Position numbers and translations under genes: made by a program. A stretch of DNA of 64,000 nt. Source: Sphingobium trunci. Lineage in GTDB: Bacteria; Pseudomonadota; Alphaproteobacteria; Sphingomonadales; Sphingomonadaceae. This document shows, in pieces, positions 37,550 through 46,303 of the stretch; positions within the stretch are counted from its first letter, which is position 1, and every line of letters starts with the position of its first letter. The DNA is taken from contig NZ_JAKUJY010000008.1 in assembly GCF_022664535.1 (NCBI RefSeq), forward strand, positions 114,786 through 178,785. The letters are read 5' to 3'. Below the pieces are notes generated by a model, which did not search any database, had not been told where the DNA came from, and saw only the letters and a list, made by a program, of their open reading frames with translations.

Positions 37550-39130
37550 TCAGGCGAAGCGCAGCAGCTTGACGGTCTTGACGCCCGCCAGCTTGCAGAT
37601 GTCGCTGAGGACGGCCTCGTTCACCACGCCGTCGACCGAGAGCAGCAGCACCGCTTCGCCGCCCTGGTTGCGGCGGCCGAGGTGGAAGGTGCCGATGTTG
37701 ACGTTCGCCTCGCCCAGCGTCGAACCCAGGCGGCCGATGAAACCGGGCGCATCCTGGTTGACGATATAGAGCATGTGCCCGGCGAGATCGGCTTCGACCT
37801 TGATGCCGAACAGTTCGACCAGGCGCGGCTGGGCATGGCCGAACAGCGTGCCCGCGACCGACTTGTCGCCATTTTCCGTCTTTACGGTGACGCGCACCAG
37901 CGTCTGGTAATCGCCCTCGCGGTCATGGCGCACCTCGCGCACGTCGAGGCCGCGTTCCTTCGCCAGGAAGGGCGCGTTGACCATGTTCACCGTGTCGGAA
38001 TAGACGCGCATCAGCCCGGCCAGCACCGCCGCCGTGATCGGCTTCTGGTTGAGTTCGGCGGCATGGCCCTCGACCTCGACCGCGACGCTCTGGATGCGGT
38101 CGCCCTCAAGCTGGCCGACCAGGCTGCCCAGTTCCTCCGCCAGCGCCATATAGGGCTTGAGCTTCGGGGCTTCCTCCGCCGAGAGCGACGGCACGTTCAG
38201 CGCATTGGTGATGCCGCCGTCGAGCAGATAATCGCTGAGCTGCTCGGCCACCTGGAGCGCGACATTGACCTGCGCTTCATCGGTCGATGCGCCCAGATGC
38301 GGGGTGCAGATGAAGTTGGGGGTGCCGAACAGCGGCGATTCCTTCGCCGGTTCGGTCGCGAACACGTCGAGCGCGGCGCCGGCGACATGGCCCGAATCCA
38401 GCGCTTCCTTGAGCGCGGCTTCGTCGATCAGGCCGCCACGGGCGCAGTTGATGATGCGCACGCCCTTCTTGGTCTTGGCGAGATTTTCCTTCGACAGGAT
38501 GTTGCGGGTCTGGTCGGTCAGCGGCGTGTGCAGCGTGATGAAGTCGGCCTTCGCCAGCAGCGTGTCGAGGTCGGCCTTTTCCACGCCCATCTCGACCGCG
38601 CGTTCCGGGGTCAGGAAGGGATCGAAGGCGACGACCTTCATCTTGAGGCCGAGCGCGCGGCTGGCGACGATCGAGCCGATATTGCCCGCGCCGATCAGGC
38701 CCAGCGTCTTGCCGGTGACTTCGACGCCCATGAAGCCGTTCTTCGGCCACAGGCCCTGCTGCGTCTGGGCGTTGGCTTCGGGAAGCTGGCGGGCCAGCGC
38801 GAACATGAGGGCAATGGCATGTTCGGCAGTGGTGATCGAGTTGCCGAACGGCGTGTTCATCACGATCACGCCCTTGGACGAGGCGGCCGGGATGTCGACA
38901 TTGTCGACGCCGATCCCGGCGCGGCCGATGACCTTGAGGTTGGTGGCGTGGTCGAGAATATCCTTGGTGACCTTGGTCGAGCTGCGGATGGCGAGGCCGT
39001 CATACTGGCCGATGATCGCCTTCAGCTCGTCCGGGGTCTTGCCGGTGATCTCGTCGACTTCGACGCCGCGTTCACGGAAGATCGCGGCGGCGCGGGGGTC
39101 CATCTTGTCGGAAATAAGGACTTTGGGCAT
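37550..39130 (-). CDS. serA: D-3-phosphoglycerate dehydrogenase SerA
   Basis: 526 residues, the long form. NAD-binding GKTLGLIGAGNIGSIVASRA, active-site region NCARGGLIDEAAL and catalytic His in TPHLGASTDEAQ are visible. The C-terminal third has the intervening ASB domain and an ACT domain (MLYIVNQDAPGFIGRLGSTL), likely the site of serine feedback. It oxidises 3-phosphoglycerate, the first step of serine synthesis. It follows serC by 120 bp containing an inverted repeat. Confidence 0.97.
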   Translation of the reverse strand: MPKVLISDKMDPRAAAIFRERGVEVDEITGKTPDELKAIIGQYDGLAIRSSTKVTKDILDHATNLKVIGRAGIGVDNVDIPAASSKGVIVMNTPFGNSITTAEHAIALMFALARQLPEANAQTQQGLWPKNGFMGVEVTGKTLGLIGAGNIGSIVASRALGLKMKVVAFDPFLTPERAVEMGVEKADLDTLLAKADFITLHTPLTDQTRNILSKENLAKTKKGVRIINCARGGLIDEAALKEALDSGHVAGAALDVFATEPAKESPLFGTPNFICTPHLGASTDEAQVNVALQVAEQLSDYLLDGGITNALNVPSLSAEEAPKLKPYMALAEELGSLVGQLEGDRIQSVAVEVEGHAAELNQKPITAAVLAGLMRVYSDTVNMVNAPFLAKERGLDVREVRHDREGDYQTLVRVTVKTENGDKSVAGTLFGHAQPRLVELFGIKVEADLAGHMLYIVNQDAPGFIGRLGSTLGEANVNIGTFHLGRRNQGGEAVLLLSVDGVVNEAVLSDICKLAGVKTVKLLRFA

Positions 39131-39151
39131 CTGGAATATCCTATGTTTGCC

Positions 39152-39238
39152 GTCGCCCCGGGCTTGACCCGGGCCCCGCTTTCTCAGCGGACGGACGGAA
39201 GAAGAAGCGGGACCCCGGCTCAGGGCCGGGGCGACGTC
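39152..39238. repeat. Palindromic intergenic repeat between serC and serA
   Basis: The ends cgtcgccccgg and ccggggcgacg are perfect inverted repeats, with further pairing of gggccccgctt against aagcgggaccc. The pattern belongs to a class of palindromes widespread in alphaproteobacteria. In an RNA it would be a long hairpin between the two serine genes and could attenuate or stabilise the transcript. Confidence 0.75.
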
Positions 39239-39250
39239 AGGAAATAGGGG

Positions 39251-40423
39251 TCAGGCAGCCTTCACGGTCGCATAGGCCCAGTCGAGCCAGGGACCGAGCG
39301 CCTCGATGTCGGCGGTTTCGACGGTCGCGCCGCACCAGATGCGCAGGCCTGCCGGGGCGTCGCGATAGCCCGCGACGTCGTAGGCGGCGCCTTCCTTCTC
39401 CAGCAGAGCGGCGAAGCTCTTGATGAAGGCTTCGTCCGCACCCTCGACGGTCAGGCAGACGCTGGTGGTCGAGCGCGAGGCTTCGTCGGCGGCGAGATGG
39501 CCGAGCCAGTCGCGTTCCTCGACGATCCTGTTCAGGGCCGCCGCATTGGCGTTGCTGCGCGCGATCAGGCCAGCGGCACCGCCCACCGACTTGCCCCATT
39601 CGAGAGCGAAGATCGCGTCCTCGACGGCCAGCATCGAGGGGGTGTTGATCGTTTCGCCCTTGAACACGCCCTCGGCGAGCTTCCCCTTCGAGACGAGGCG
39701 GAACACCTTGGGCAGCGGCCAGGCGGGCGTGTGAGTTTCGAGGCGTTCGACCGCGCGGGGGCCCAGGATCAGCACACCATGGCCGCCCTCGCCACCCAGC
39801 ACCTTCTGCCAGGAGAAGGTGGCGACGTCGATCTTCGCCCAGTCGATGTCATAGGCGAACACCGCGCTCGTCGCGTCGGCGAAGGTCAGCCCCTCGCGAT
39901 CGGCGGGAATCCAGTCGGCATTGGGCACGCGCACGCCCGAGGTGGTGCCGTTCCAGGTGAACAGCACGTCGTTCGAGAAATCGACGGTGGAAAGGTCGGG
40001 CAGCTGGCCATAATCGGCGCGGATGATCGTCGGGTCGAGCTTCAACTGCTTGGCGACGTCCGTCACCCACCCCTCGCCGAAGCTTTCCCAGGCCAGCGTC
40101 GTCACCGGGCGCGCGCCCAGCATCGTCCACATCGCCATTTCGAAGGCGCCGGTGTCGGAACCGGGGACGATGCCGATGCGGTGGGTTTCGGGCAGGTTGA
40201 GCAGTTCGCGCATCAGGTCGATGCAATAAGCGAGACGGGTCTTGCCGATCTTGGCGCGGTGCGAGCGGCCGAGGGATTCAGCGCTCAGCTTGTCGGCGCT
40301 CCAGCCCGGAGGCTTGGCGCAGGGACCGGAAGAAAAAAAGGGGCGTTCGGGTTTCTTGGCCGGCTTGGTCGTCGGCTTGGCGGCAGGCGCAATGGTGGCG
40401 TCTGCGGCGATCATATCAGTCAT
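39251..40423 (-). CDS. serC: Phosphoserine aminotransferase SerC
   Basis: 390 residues, the alphaproteobacterial form. Its start is preceded by AAGGAGAA. Family features are [13 protein letters not shown] near the start, [19 protein letters not shown], and the PLP lysine in [20 protein letters not shown]. It makes phosphoserine from 3-phosphohydroxypyruvate and glutamate, the step after SerA. First gene of the minus-strand set; the 160 bp upstream is shared with the divergent extensin-like gene and contains a CTCGGT/ACCGAG hairpin. Confidence 0.96.
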   Translation of the reverse strand: MTDMIAADATIAPAAKPTTKPAKKPERPFFSSGPCAKPPGWSADKLSAESLGRSHRAKIGKTRLAYCIDLMRELLNLPETHRIGIVPGSDTGAFEMAMWTMLGARPVTTLAWESFGEGWVTDVAKQLKLDPTIIRADYGQLPDLSTVDFSNDVLFTWNGTTSGVRVPNADWIPADREGLTFADATSAVFAYDIDWAKIDVATFSWQKVLGGEGGHGVLILGPRAVERLETHTPAWPLPKVFRLVSKGKLAEGVFKGETINTPSMLAVEDAIFALEWGKSVGGAAGLIARSNANAAALNRIVEERDWLGHLAADEASRSTTSVCLTVEGADEAFIKSFAALLEKEGAAYDVAGYRDAPAGLRIWCGATVETADIEALGPWLDWAYATVKAA

Positions 40424-40583
40424 GTACGCTTCTCCTTGCAGAGAGCACGCGCGGCGTTGGGACCGCGTGGCCCGCTGGCCGCCCTAAAGTCTCCGGCAAA
40501 AGAGTCAAGGCGAATGTCTCGGTGCGATGAACCGAGTCCGCCGTTAACCCCTGAGCCAGCCGGACGTGGTAAATGCTGCCCTC

Positions 40584-41267
40584 ATGTTCGAGCGGGTAAG
40601 GGGGAAGGCGATCTTTCGCGGCCTGGCGCTGGCGGTCATGTTGACGCTGGCGAGCTGCGGTGGCGATCTGGTTCCGCCCGGACGCGTGGAACGCCCCTCC
40701 AGGCCCGTCAGGACGGCGCGCCCGGCAACGCCACCGGCGATGGAAGTGCGCCAGTGCATGGCGAAGCTGACCTCCCAATCCATCCTCTTCACCCCCCTGC
40801 CCGACCAGAATTTCGGCGGCGGATGCAGCGCTTATGGCAGCGTCAAGCTGATCGATATCGGCGTGCCCGCCACCAATCTGGGCGCGATGACCTGCGATCT
40901 GGCGGCCAATTTCGCGGCCTGGGCACGCTATGGCGTGCAGCCCGCCGCACGGCTGATCCTGGGCGCGGAGATTGAGAGGATCGAGACCTTCGGCACCTAT
41001 AATTGCCGCCCGATCGCGGGCAGCGGCAAGCTGTCCGAACATGCGCACAGCAATGCGATCGACGTGTCGGCCTTCGTCCTGAGCGACGGGCGGCGCATTT
41101 CGATCGAAAAGGACTGGAACGGGGACAAGCGGACCCGGCAGTTCCTGGAAATCGTGCATGCCAGCGCCTGCAAGCGGTTCAGGACGGTGCTCAGCCCGGA
41201 TTACAACGCCGCCCATCACGACCATTTTCACTTCGATATGGGAGGAAGAGGCGGCTTTTGCCGATAA
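40584..41267 (+). CDS. Extensin-like C-terminal domain lipoprotein
   Basis: 227 residues. The lipobox LTLASC (Cys at about 25) marks an outer-membrane lipoprotein. The C-terminal domain has conserved Cys residues and two His-containing motifs, KLSEHAHSNAIDVSAF and AAHHDHFHFDMGGRG, which fit a zinc-dependent DD-carboxypeptidase-like site of the PF06904 family. It probably cleaves or binds peptidoglycan peptides. Confidence 0.9.
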   Translation: MFERVRGKAIFRGLALAVMLTLASCGGDLVPPGRVERPSRPVRTARPATPPAMEVRQCMAKLTSQSILFTPLPDQNFGGGCSAYGSVKLIDIGVPATNLGAMTCDLAANFAAWARYGVQPAARLILGAEIERIETFGTYNCRPIAGSGKLSEHAHSNAIDVSAFVLSDGRRISIEKDWNGDKRTRQFLEIVHASACKRFRTVLSPDYNAAHHDHFHFDMGGRGGFCR

Positions 41268-41308
41268 GCGCCTTGGCTTTGTCACGTTCGCGTCCTAGCT
41301 TGCTGGAA

Positions 41309-42187
41309 ATGACCAGAAAAGAAATCGAAGAACGCAAATTCCGCCCCGCCCGTCAGGAAGCCGCCGATGCCCGCAAGGGCGTCGAAACCCCCCAGACCAG
41401 CAGTTCGGCCTATCGCCTCGCCTTCCAGGACACCGAATTCCTGCTGCGCGAGGATCTGCGCCCGGTCCGCTTCCAGCTTGAATTGCTGAAGCCGCAATTG
41501 CTGATGGATGAGGCGAAGATCGAATCGACCTTCGTCTTCTACGGCTCCGCCCGCATTCCCGAACCCGATCAGGTGCAGGCGCGGATCGATGCCGCCACCA
41601 CGCCCGAGCAGAGGCGCATCGCCGAAAATCTGGGCCGGAAGGCGCGCTATTATGACGAAGCGCGCAAGCTGGCGCGGATCGCGGCGCAATATCCGGTGAA
41701 TGAAGCGGGTTGCCGCCATTTCGTGGTCTGTTCCGGCGGCGGCCCGTCGATCATGGAAGCGGCCAATCGCGGCGCGGACGATGTCGGCCAGACCACCATC
41801 GGCATGAATATCGTCCTGCCGCATGAACAGGCGCCCAATCGCTTCGTCACGCCGGAACTGAGCTTCCAGTTCCACTATTTCGCGCTGCGCAAGATGCACT
41901 TCCTGTTGCGGGCGCGGGCGCTGGCCGTGTTCCCCGGCGGCTTCGGCACGTTCGACGAGATGTTCGAGCTGCTGACGCTGATCCAGACCGGCAAGATGAA
42001 GCCGATCCCCATCCTGCTGTTCGGGCGCGAATTCTGGACGCGGGTGGTGGATTTCGAGGCGCTGGCCGACGAGGGCGTGATCTCTCCGTCGGACCTCAAC
42101 CTGCTGACCTGGGTCGAGACGGCCGAGGAAGCCTGGGAAGCCGTGCAGGCCTTCTATCAGGACAGCGAGACCCCCGGCTGCGGCTGA
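41309..42187 (+). CDS. LOG family protein, long form
   Basis: 292 residues from the ATG at 41309. About 85 residues precede the LOG core; the core holds TFVFYGSARIPEP, VCSGGGPSIMEAANRGA and the signature FPGGFGTFDEMFE. As in the shorter LOG protein at 12674, it likely releases bases from nucleoside monophosphates. The long N-terminus (REDLRPVRFQLELLKPQLLM) is shared by a bacterial subfamily. A terminator follows the gene. Confidence 0.9.
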   Translation: MTRKEIEERKFRPARQEAADARKGVETPQTSSSAYRLAFQDTEFLLREDLRPVRFQLELLKPQLLMDEAKIESTFVFYGSARIPEPDQVQARIDAATTPEQRRIAENLGRKARYYDEARKLARIAAQYPVNEAGCRHFVVCSGGGPSIMEAANRGADDVGQTTIGMNIVLPHEQAPNRFVTPELSFQFHYFALRKMHFLLRARALAVFPGGFGTFDEMFELLTLIQTGKMKPIPILLFGREFWTRVVDFEALADEGVISPSDLNLLTWVETAEEAWEAVQAFYQDSETPGCG

Positions 42188-42193
42188 GGAATC

Positions 42194-42241
42194 AGCGCGC
42201 GCTGCGTCGCACCGGATGCCCGTCGCGCGCGCTGGTTTTTT
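42194..42241 (+). terminator. Intrinsic terminator after the long LOG gene
   Basis: Stem AGCGCGCGC (42194-42202) with GCGCGCGCT (42225-42233), loop 22 nt, then six T at 42236-42241. Confidence 0.75.
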
Positions 42242-42282
42242 CGCATCCTTTCGTGCCTAAAAGCGGCTCCCGCCTTTACGCC

Positions 42283-42392
42283 CTAGAGCGGTTTTCGATC
42301 TGATGGAATCAGATCGAAAACCGCTCTATTCTTTTGATTTCACGCGATTTCTGAACCGTCAGATGATGCCATCTGACTGGAAATCGCTCTAG
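42283..42392. repeat. 102-bp repeat-like element flanked by CTAG, related type
   Basis: CTAG at 42283-42286 and at 42389-42392 enclose 102 bp. The first part is a perfect palindrome, AGCGGTTTTCGATCTGAT with its complement; the right end CAGATGATGCCATCTGA forms a second hairpin. The ends AGCGGTTTTC and GGAAATCGCT are imperfect inverted repeats. The right CTAG supplies the stop codon of the subtilase gene. Confidence 0.85.
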
Positions 42393-44638
42393 AAATCCAG
42401 ATTGTAGCGCAGGGCGGCCCCGATCTCGTCGGGCATGGCCGCGATATTGCCGCCCTGGCGCCGCCAATAGCTGTTGAGGCCGAGCCATCCGCCCGCGGCC
42501 GGCAGGCCATAGCTCGCCTCCGCGTCGATCTGTCGCCCCTGCGGCGCGAGCGAAAGGCGTCGCCGCTCCATCAGCGCCGTCCCGCTGGCATAGTCATAGG
42601 AGACGGGGAGCAACAGGTCGAGCCCACCCCTGTCGACCCGCAAAGGCTGCGACAGGCGCAGCGCGAAACGGTCATGCCTGCCCAGCAATCCGTCACGGCC
42701 GGCATCGAGCGACCAGGCGCTGCCTTGCAGACGCAGCGCCGTCGCGCGGGTCCAGCCGTGGCGCGCCCCCACCGCCAGCGTCCAGCCTGAACCGGCGTCG
42801 AACGTCGCGCCCATGTCCACGAACAGCGTCGTACCCGCCCCTGCTCCCAAGGCCGGGCCGAAGCGGGCGCCCAGCACGCTGTTTTCCTCCCGGAGCAGGG
42901 ACAGGCCGCCATGGAAGTCGAACGCGGCGCCCCTCGCCTCCCATCCGAAACGCGCCATGGCATAGCGGTCCCGCCGATCGGGGTGCGCCGTGACCGGCTC
43001 ATGATCCATCACCCTGCCGCTCTCCATCGAGGCCATCAGCGCCAAGCCGGGTCCAAGGACGGTCCGGACGCCAAGGCTGGTCATGCCGATCCGGTCGAAG
43101 CCCGGCGATGCCGCGGCGGACCGGGCGACCAGAAAATCGCCGGGCGCGCTCGCGCTGTCCCTGTCGGCGCTTTCCGACAGGCCCAGCATGACGCGGGTCC
43201 GCGCGTTCAGCGACAGGGCGATGCTGCCCGACATCGGCCGGCTGCGGGCCTGCGGATCGGGCGGCAGGGCAAGGCCGCCAGGATTGGCGGGACCGATGCG
43301 CGCGGGGGCGAGGCTGAGCGAAAGAGTCGCTGGTCCAGCGTCCAGCGCCACATGGGTCCGCCGGTCGAGCAGCGACGGCGTCAGCGTCAGGGACTGGGCG
43401 GCGGGGGTTAGCGTGCGGCCGATATCGAGCCGATAGGCGCGGCCCAGCCGGTCGATCATCACGGCGCTGGCCGATGCCGTGCCGCCTGCGTCGCCCATCG
43501 CACTCGACAGGCTGGCATTGCTGGTGACCGACACCGGCACGGCGCTGCCCGCAAGACTGGTCGCGCCCTGCGGCGCGAAGGCGGCGGCGATGTTCAATAT
43601 GCCCCGGCCATAGACGGAATCGGTGCCCGCCGCCCCCGCATCGGTGGCGCGCGACAGCAGCAGGTCGACGATCTGCGCGCCGCTAAGGGCCGGGAAGGCC
43701 TGCGCCAGCAAGGCCGCCGCGCCTGCGATCTGCGGCGCCGAGAAGGAGGTGCCGTCATAGAGGAAATGCGCCCCGGTCTGGTCCTGCGACAGCACCGATT
43801 CGCCCAGCGCGAACAGCGTATTGCCCTCAAAACCCTGCGCCGCGTTGGAAAAGCTGCTGCGCACATTCGCCGCATTGACCGATCCGGCGATGATGACAAG
43901 GCCAAGGCTGACGCTGGCGGCGGAAAAGCTGGCGGCGAACGCGTCCGGCGCGGCCTGTCCATCATTGCCCGCCGACACCACGATGATGATGCCCGCCGCC
44001 GTCGCCCGGCTGACCGCGTCCAGCAATCCCTGCGAGGCGGAATCGCCGCCCAGCGAGATATTGACGACACGGGCGCCGTTGGTGCGGGCATGGTCGAGCG
44101 CCTGGCTGATGGCGCCATCCTCGAAGGCGCAGCCATTCTTGCCGGTCCCGGTGCAACTGCCCGGCGTATCCGTCCGCAGCGCCAGGATGGTGGAGCCCCA
44201 GGCCATGCCCTGCACGAAGACATTGTCGCGGGCCGCCGCCAGGACCGTGGCGACCGCGGTGCCATGGCCGCCTTGATCCTCGATCGAGCCGTTGCCCGCG
44301 AAATCGGCCGAGGCGGGGCTGATGCGCCCCGCAAATTCGCTGTTCGATCGCGCAATGCCGCTGTCGATGATGCCAACCGTCACGCCCGCCCCGCTGGCGC
44401 CCGCATTATAGGCGGCGAGCGCGCCATGTTGCGACGGGCCGGTCGAGCGGCGAAATTCGGCGGTGTCGTAATTGACGGGTGCGGGGGTGGGCGATGGCGC
44501 CGGGGTGGGAGTCGGCGTCGCGGTCGGCGTGGGCGCGGGGGCCGACTGGACTCCCCCGCCCCCGCCGCAGGCGGCCAGCAACAGAAACGGCGCGAGCGTC
44601 AGCCCGGTGGCACGACGGCGGATGCTTTGCTTGTCCAT
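42389..44638 (-). CDS. Subtilase lipoprotein with C-terminal barrel-like region (NalP/SphB1-like)
   Basis: 749 residues. A lipobox LLAAC places the lipid at Cys24, followed by a Pro/Thr spacer (PTPTATPTPTPAPSPTPAP). The S8 domain has Asp92 (IDSG), His125 (GGHGTAVA) and Ser298 (GTSFSAP). The last ~280 residues are rich in beta strands and end with the Phe of RYNLDF, as in autotransporters. NalP and SphB1 are lipidated subtilase autotransporters that cleave other surface proteins; a similar role here is inferred. The TAG stop lies in the adjacent repeat. Confidence 0.88.
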   Translation of the reverse strand: MDKQSIRRRATGLTLAPFLLLAACGGGGGVQSAPAPTPTATPTPTPAPSPTPAPVNYDTAEFRRSTGPSQHGALAAYNAGASGAGVTVGIIDSGIARSNSEFAGRISPASADFAGNGSIEDQGGHGTAVATVLAAARDNVFVQGMAWGSTILALRTDTPGSCTGTGKNGCAFEDGAISQALDHARTNGARVVNISLGGDSASQGLLDAVSRATAAGIIIVVSAGNDGQAAPDAFAASFSAASVSLGLVIIAGSVNAANVRSSFSNAAQGFEGNTLFALGESVLSQDQTGAHFLYDGTSFSAPQIAGAAALLAQAFPALSGAQIVDLLLSRATDAGAAGTDSVYGRGILNIAAAFAPQGATSLAGSAVPVSVTSNASLSSAMGDAGGTASASAVMIDRLGRAYRLDIGRTLTPAAQSLTLTPSLLDRRTHVALDAGPATLSLSLAPARIGPANPGGLALPPDPQARSRPMSGSIALSLNARTRVMLGLSESADRDSASAPGDFLVARSAAASPGFDRIGMTSLGVRTVLGPGLALMASMESGRVMDHEPVTAHPDRRDRYAMARFGWEARGAAFDFHGGLSLLREENSVLGARFGPALGAGAGTTLFVDMGATFDAGSGWTLAVGARHGWTRATALRLQGSAWSLDAGRDGLLGRHDRFALRLSQPLRVDRGGLDLLLPVSYDYASGTALMERRRLSLAPQGRQIDAEASYGLPAAGGWLGLNSYWRRQGGNIAAMPDEIGAALRYNLDF

Positions 44639-44753
44639 GACCCTTTCCCCACAGCCCGCAGATAATCCTAAAAGCGGAATGTGAACATAAATTTCATGGC
44701 GCCCGGCCGACGTCGCGCTTGCCCCTGCGGCGCGGCAGGATTAGGGCGCGGCC

Positions 44754-45425
44754 ATGCGCGCGGACCTTGCCCATATCGATTGCTGGATCTTCGATCTGGA
44801 CAATACGCTCTATCCGGCGAAGGCGGACCTGTTCGCCCTGATCGACGTGAAGATGGGCGAGTTCATTCAGGGCCTGCTCGGCTGCGACCCGGTCGTCGCG
44901 AGGCAGACGCAGAAACGCTACTTCCTGGAGCATGGCACGACGCTGTCGGGCCTGATGCACCATCATGGCATCGAGCCGCGCGCCTTCCTCGACTATGTCC
45001 ACGATATTTCGATGGATCGGCTGGAGGTGGACGAGGCGCTCAATGCCCATATCGCGGCGCTGCCGGGGCGGCGGCTGATCTTCACCAATGGCGATGCCGC
45101 CTATGCCGGGCGGGTGCTGGACAAGCTCGGCCTGTCGGACGCGTTCGAGCTGATCCACGACATCCATGCCTGCCAATATGTGCCCAAGCCCGATCCTTCG
45201 GGCTATGCGGAACTGTGCCGGGTGCATGGGGTCGATCCGGCGCGGGCCGCCTTTTTCGAGGATATGGCGCGCAACCTGAAGCCCGCCAAGGCCATCGGCA
45301 TGACGACCATCTGGGTCAATAACGGCTCGGAGGCGGGCGGCCATGGGCATCATCCCGACTTCATCGATTTCGAAACCGACCATCTGACGCCGTTCCTGGC
45401 GGATATTCTTGAGGGAAAATCATGA
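44754..45425 (+). CDS. HAD-family pyrimidine 5'-nucleotidase-like phosphatase
   Basis: 223 residues. Motif I is [11 protein letters not shown], motif II LIFTNGD, motif III KPDPSGY and motif [13 protein letters not shown], as in the SDT1/PYN subgroup of HAD-IA enzymes. It probably removes phosphate from pyrimidine nucleotides. Its stop overlaps the dapD start by four bases, so the pair is coupled. Confidence 0.9.
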   Translation: MRADLAHIDCWIFDLDNTLYPAKADLFALIDVKMGEFIQGLLGCDPVVARQTQKRYFLEHGTTLSGLMHHHGIEPRAFLDYVHDISMDRLEVDEALNAHIAALPGRRLIFTNGDAAYAGRVLDKLGLSDAFELIHDIHACQYVPKPDPSGYAELCRVHGVDPARAAFFEDMARNLKPAKAIGMTTIWVNNGSEAGGHGHHPDFIDFETDHLTPFLADILEGKS

Positions 45426-46261
45426 GCAACGACCTGATCGCGACCATCGACGCCGCCTGGGAGGACCGGGCCAATGTCAGCCTGACGACGCAGGGGGCCG
45501 TGCGTCAGGCGGTCGACAAGGCGCTGGCGATGCTGGACGGCGGCGAGGCGCGCGTGGCAGAGCCGACGGCGGACGGTTGGCAGGTCAACCAGTGGCTGAA
45601 GAAGGCGGTGCTGCTGTCCTTCCGCCTCAACGACAATGTGATGATCGACAATGGTCCGGGCGCGGGCCATTGGTGGGACAAGGTGCCCAGCAAGTTCGCG
45701 GGCTGGGACGAGGCCGCCTTCCGCGCCGCCGGTTTCCGCGCGGTGCCCGGTTCCTTTGCGCGGGCCGGGGCGCATATCGCGAAGAATGTGATCCTGATGC
45801 CCAGCTTCGTGAACATCGGCGCCTTCGTCGACGAGGGCACGATGGTCGATACCTGGGTGACGGTGGGAAGCTGCGCCCAGATCGGCAAGAATGTCCATCT
45901 TTCGGGCGGCGTGGGGATCGGCGGCGTGCTGGAGCCGTTGCAGGCCGATCCGGTCATCATCGAGGATGACTGCTTCATCGGCGCCCGTTCCGAAGTCGTG
46001 GAGGGCGTGCGCATCGGCAAGGGTTCGGTGCTGTCGATGGGCGTGTTCATCGGCCAGTCGACCAAGATCATCGACCGCGCCACCGGCGAAATATTCATGG
46101 GTGAAGTGCCGCCCTATTCGGTGGTGGTGCCCGGCTCGCTGCCCGGCAAGCCGCTGCCCGACGGCACGGCGGGGCCGAGCCTCTATTGCGCGGTGATCGT
46201 GAAGCGCGTGGACGCGCAGACGCGCTCCAAGACCGGCATCAACGAACTGCTGCGCGACTAA
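45422..46261 (+). CDS. dapD: Tetrahydrodipicolinate N-succinyltransferase DapD
   Basis: 279 residues. A helical N-terminal third is followed by a left-handed beta helix of hexapeptide repeats (for example [40 protein letters not shown]). It uses succinyl-CoA to acylate tetrahydrodipicolinate in the lysine and diaminopimelate pathway. A Lys/Thr-rich C-terminus matches the family. Confidence 0.96.
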   Translation: MSNDLIATIDAAWEDRANVSLTTQGAVRQAVDKALAMLDGGEARVAEPTADGWQVNQWLKKAVLLSFRLNDNVMIDNGPGAGHWWDKVPSKFAGWDEAAFRAAGFRAVPGSFARAGAHIAKNVILMPSFVNIGAFVDEGTMVDTWVTVGSCAQIGKNVHLSGGVGIGGVLEPLQADPVIIEDDCFIGARSEVVEGVRIGKGSVLSMGVFIGQSTKIIDRATGEIFMGEVPPYSVVVPGSLPGKPLPDGTAGPSLYCAVIVKRVDAQTRSKTGINELLRD

Positions 46262-46303
46262 CTTCTCTGGATCGAGGCGGCATGAAATCCTACATAGGCG
46301 TTC

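Noticed and set aside
40424..40583. Riboswitch upstream of serC
   Set aside because: Only one short hairpin (CTCGGT/ACCGAG) is visible; no known riboswitch core could be matched.
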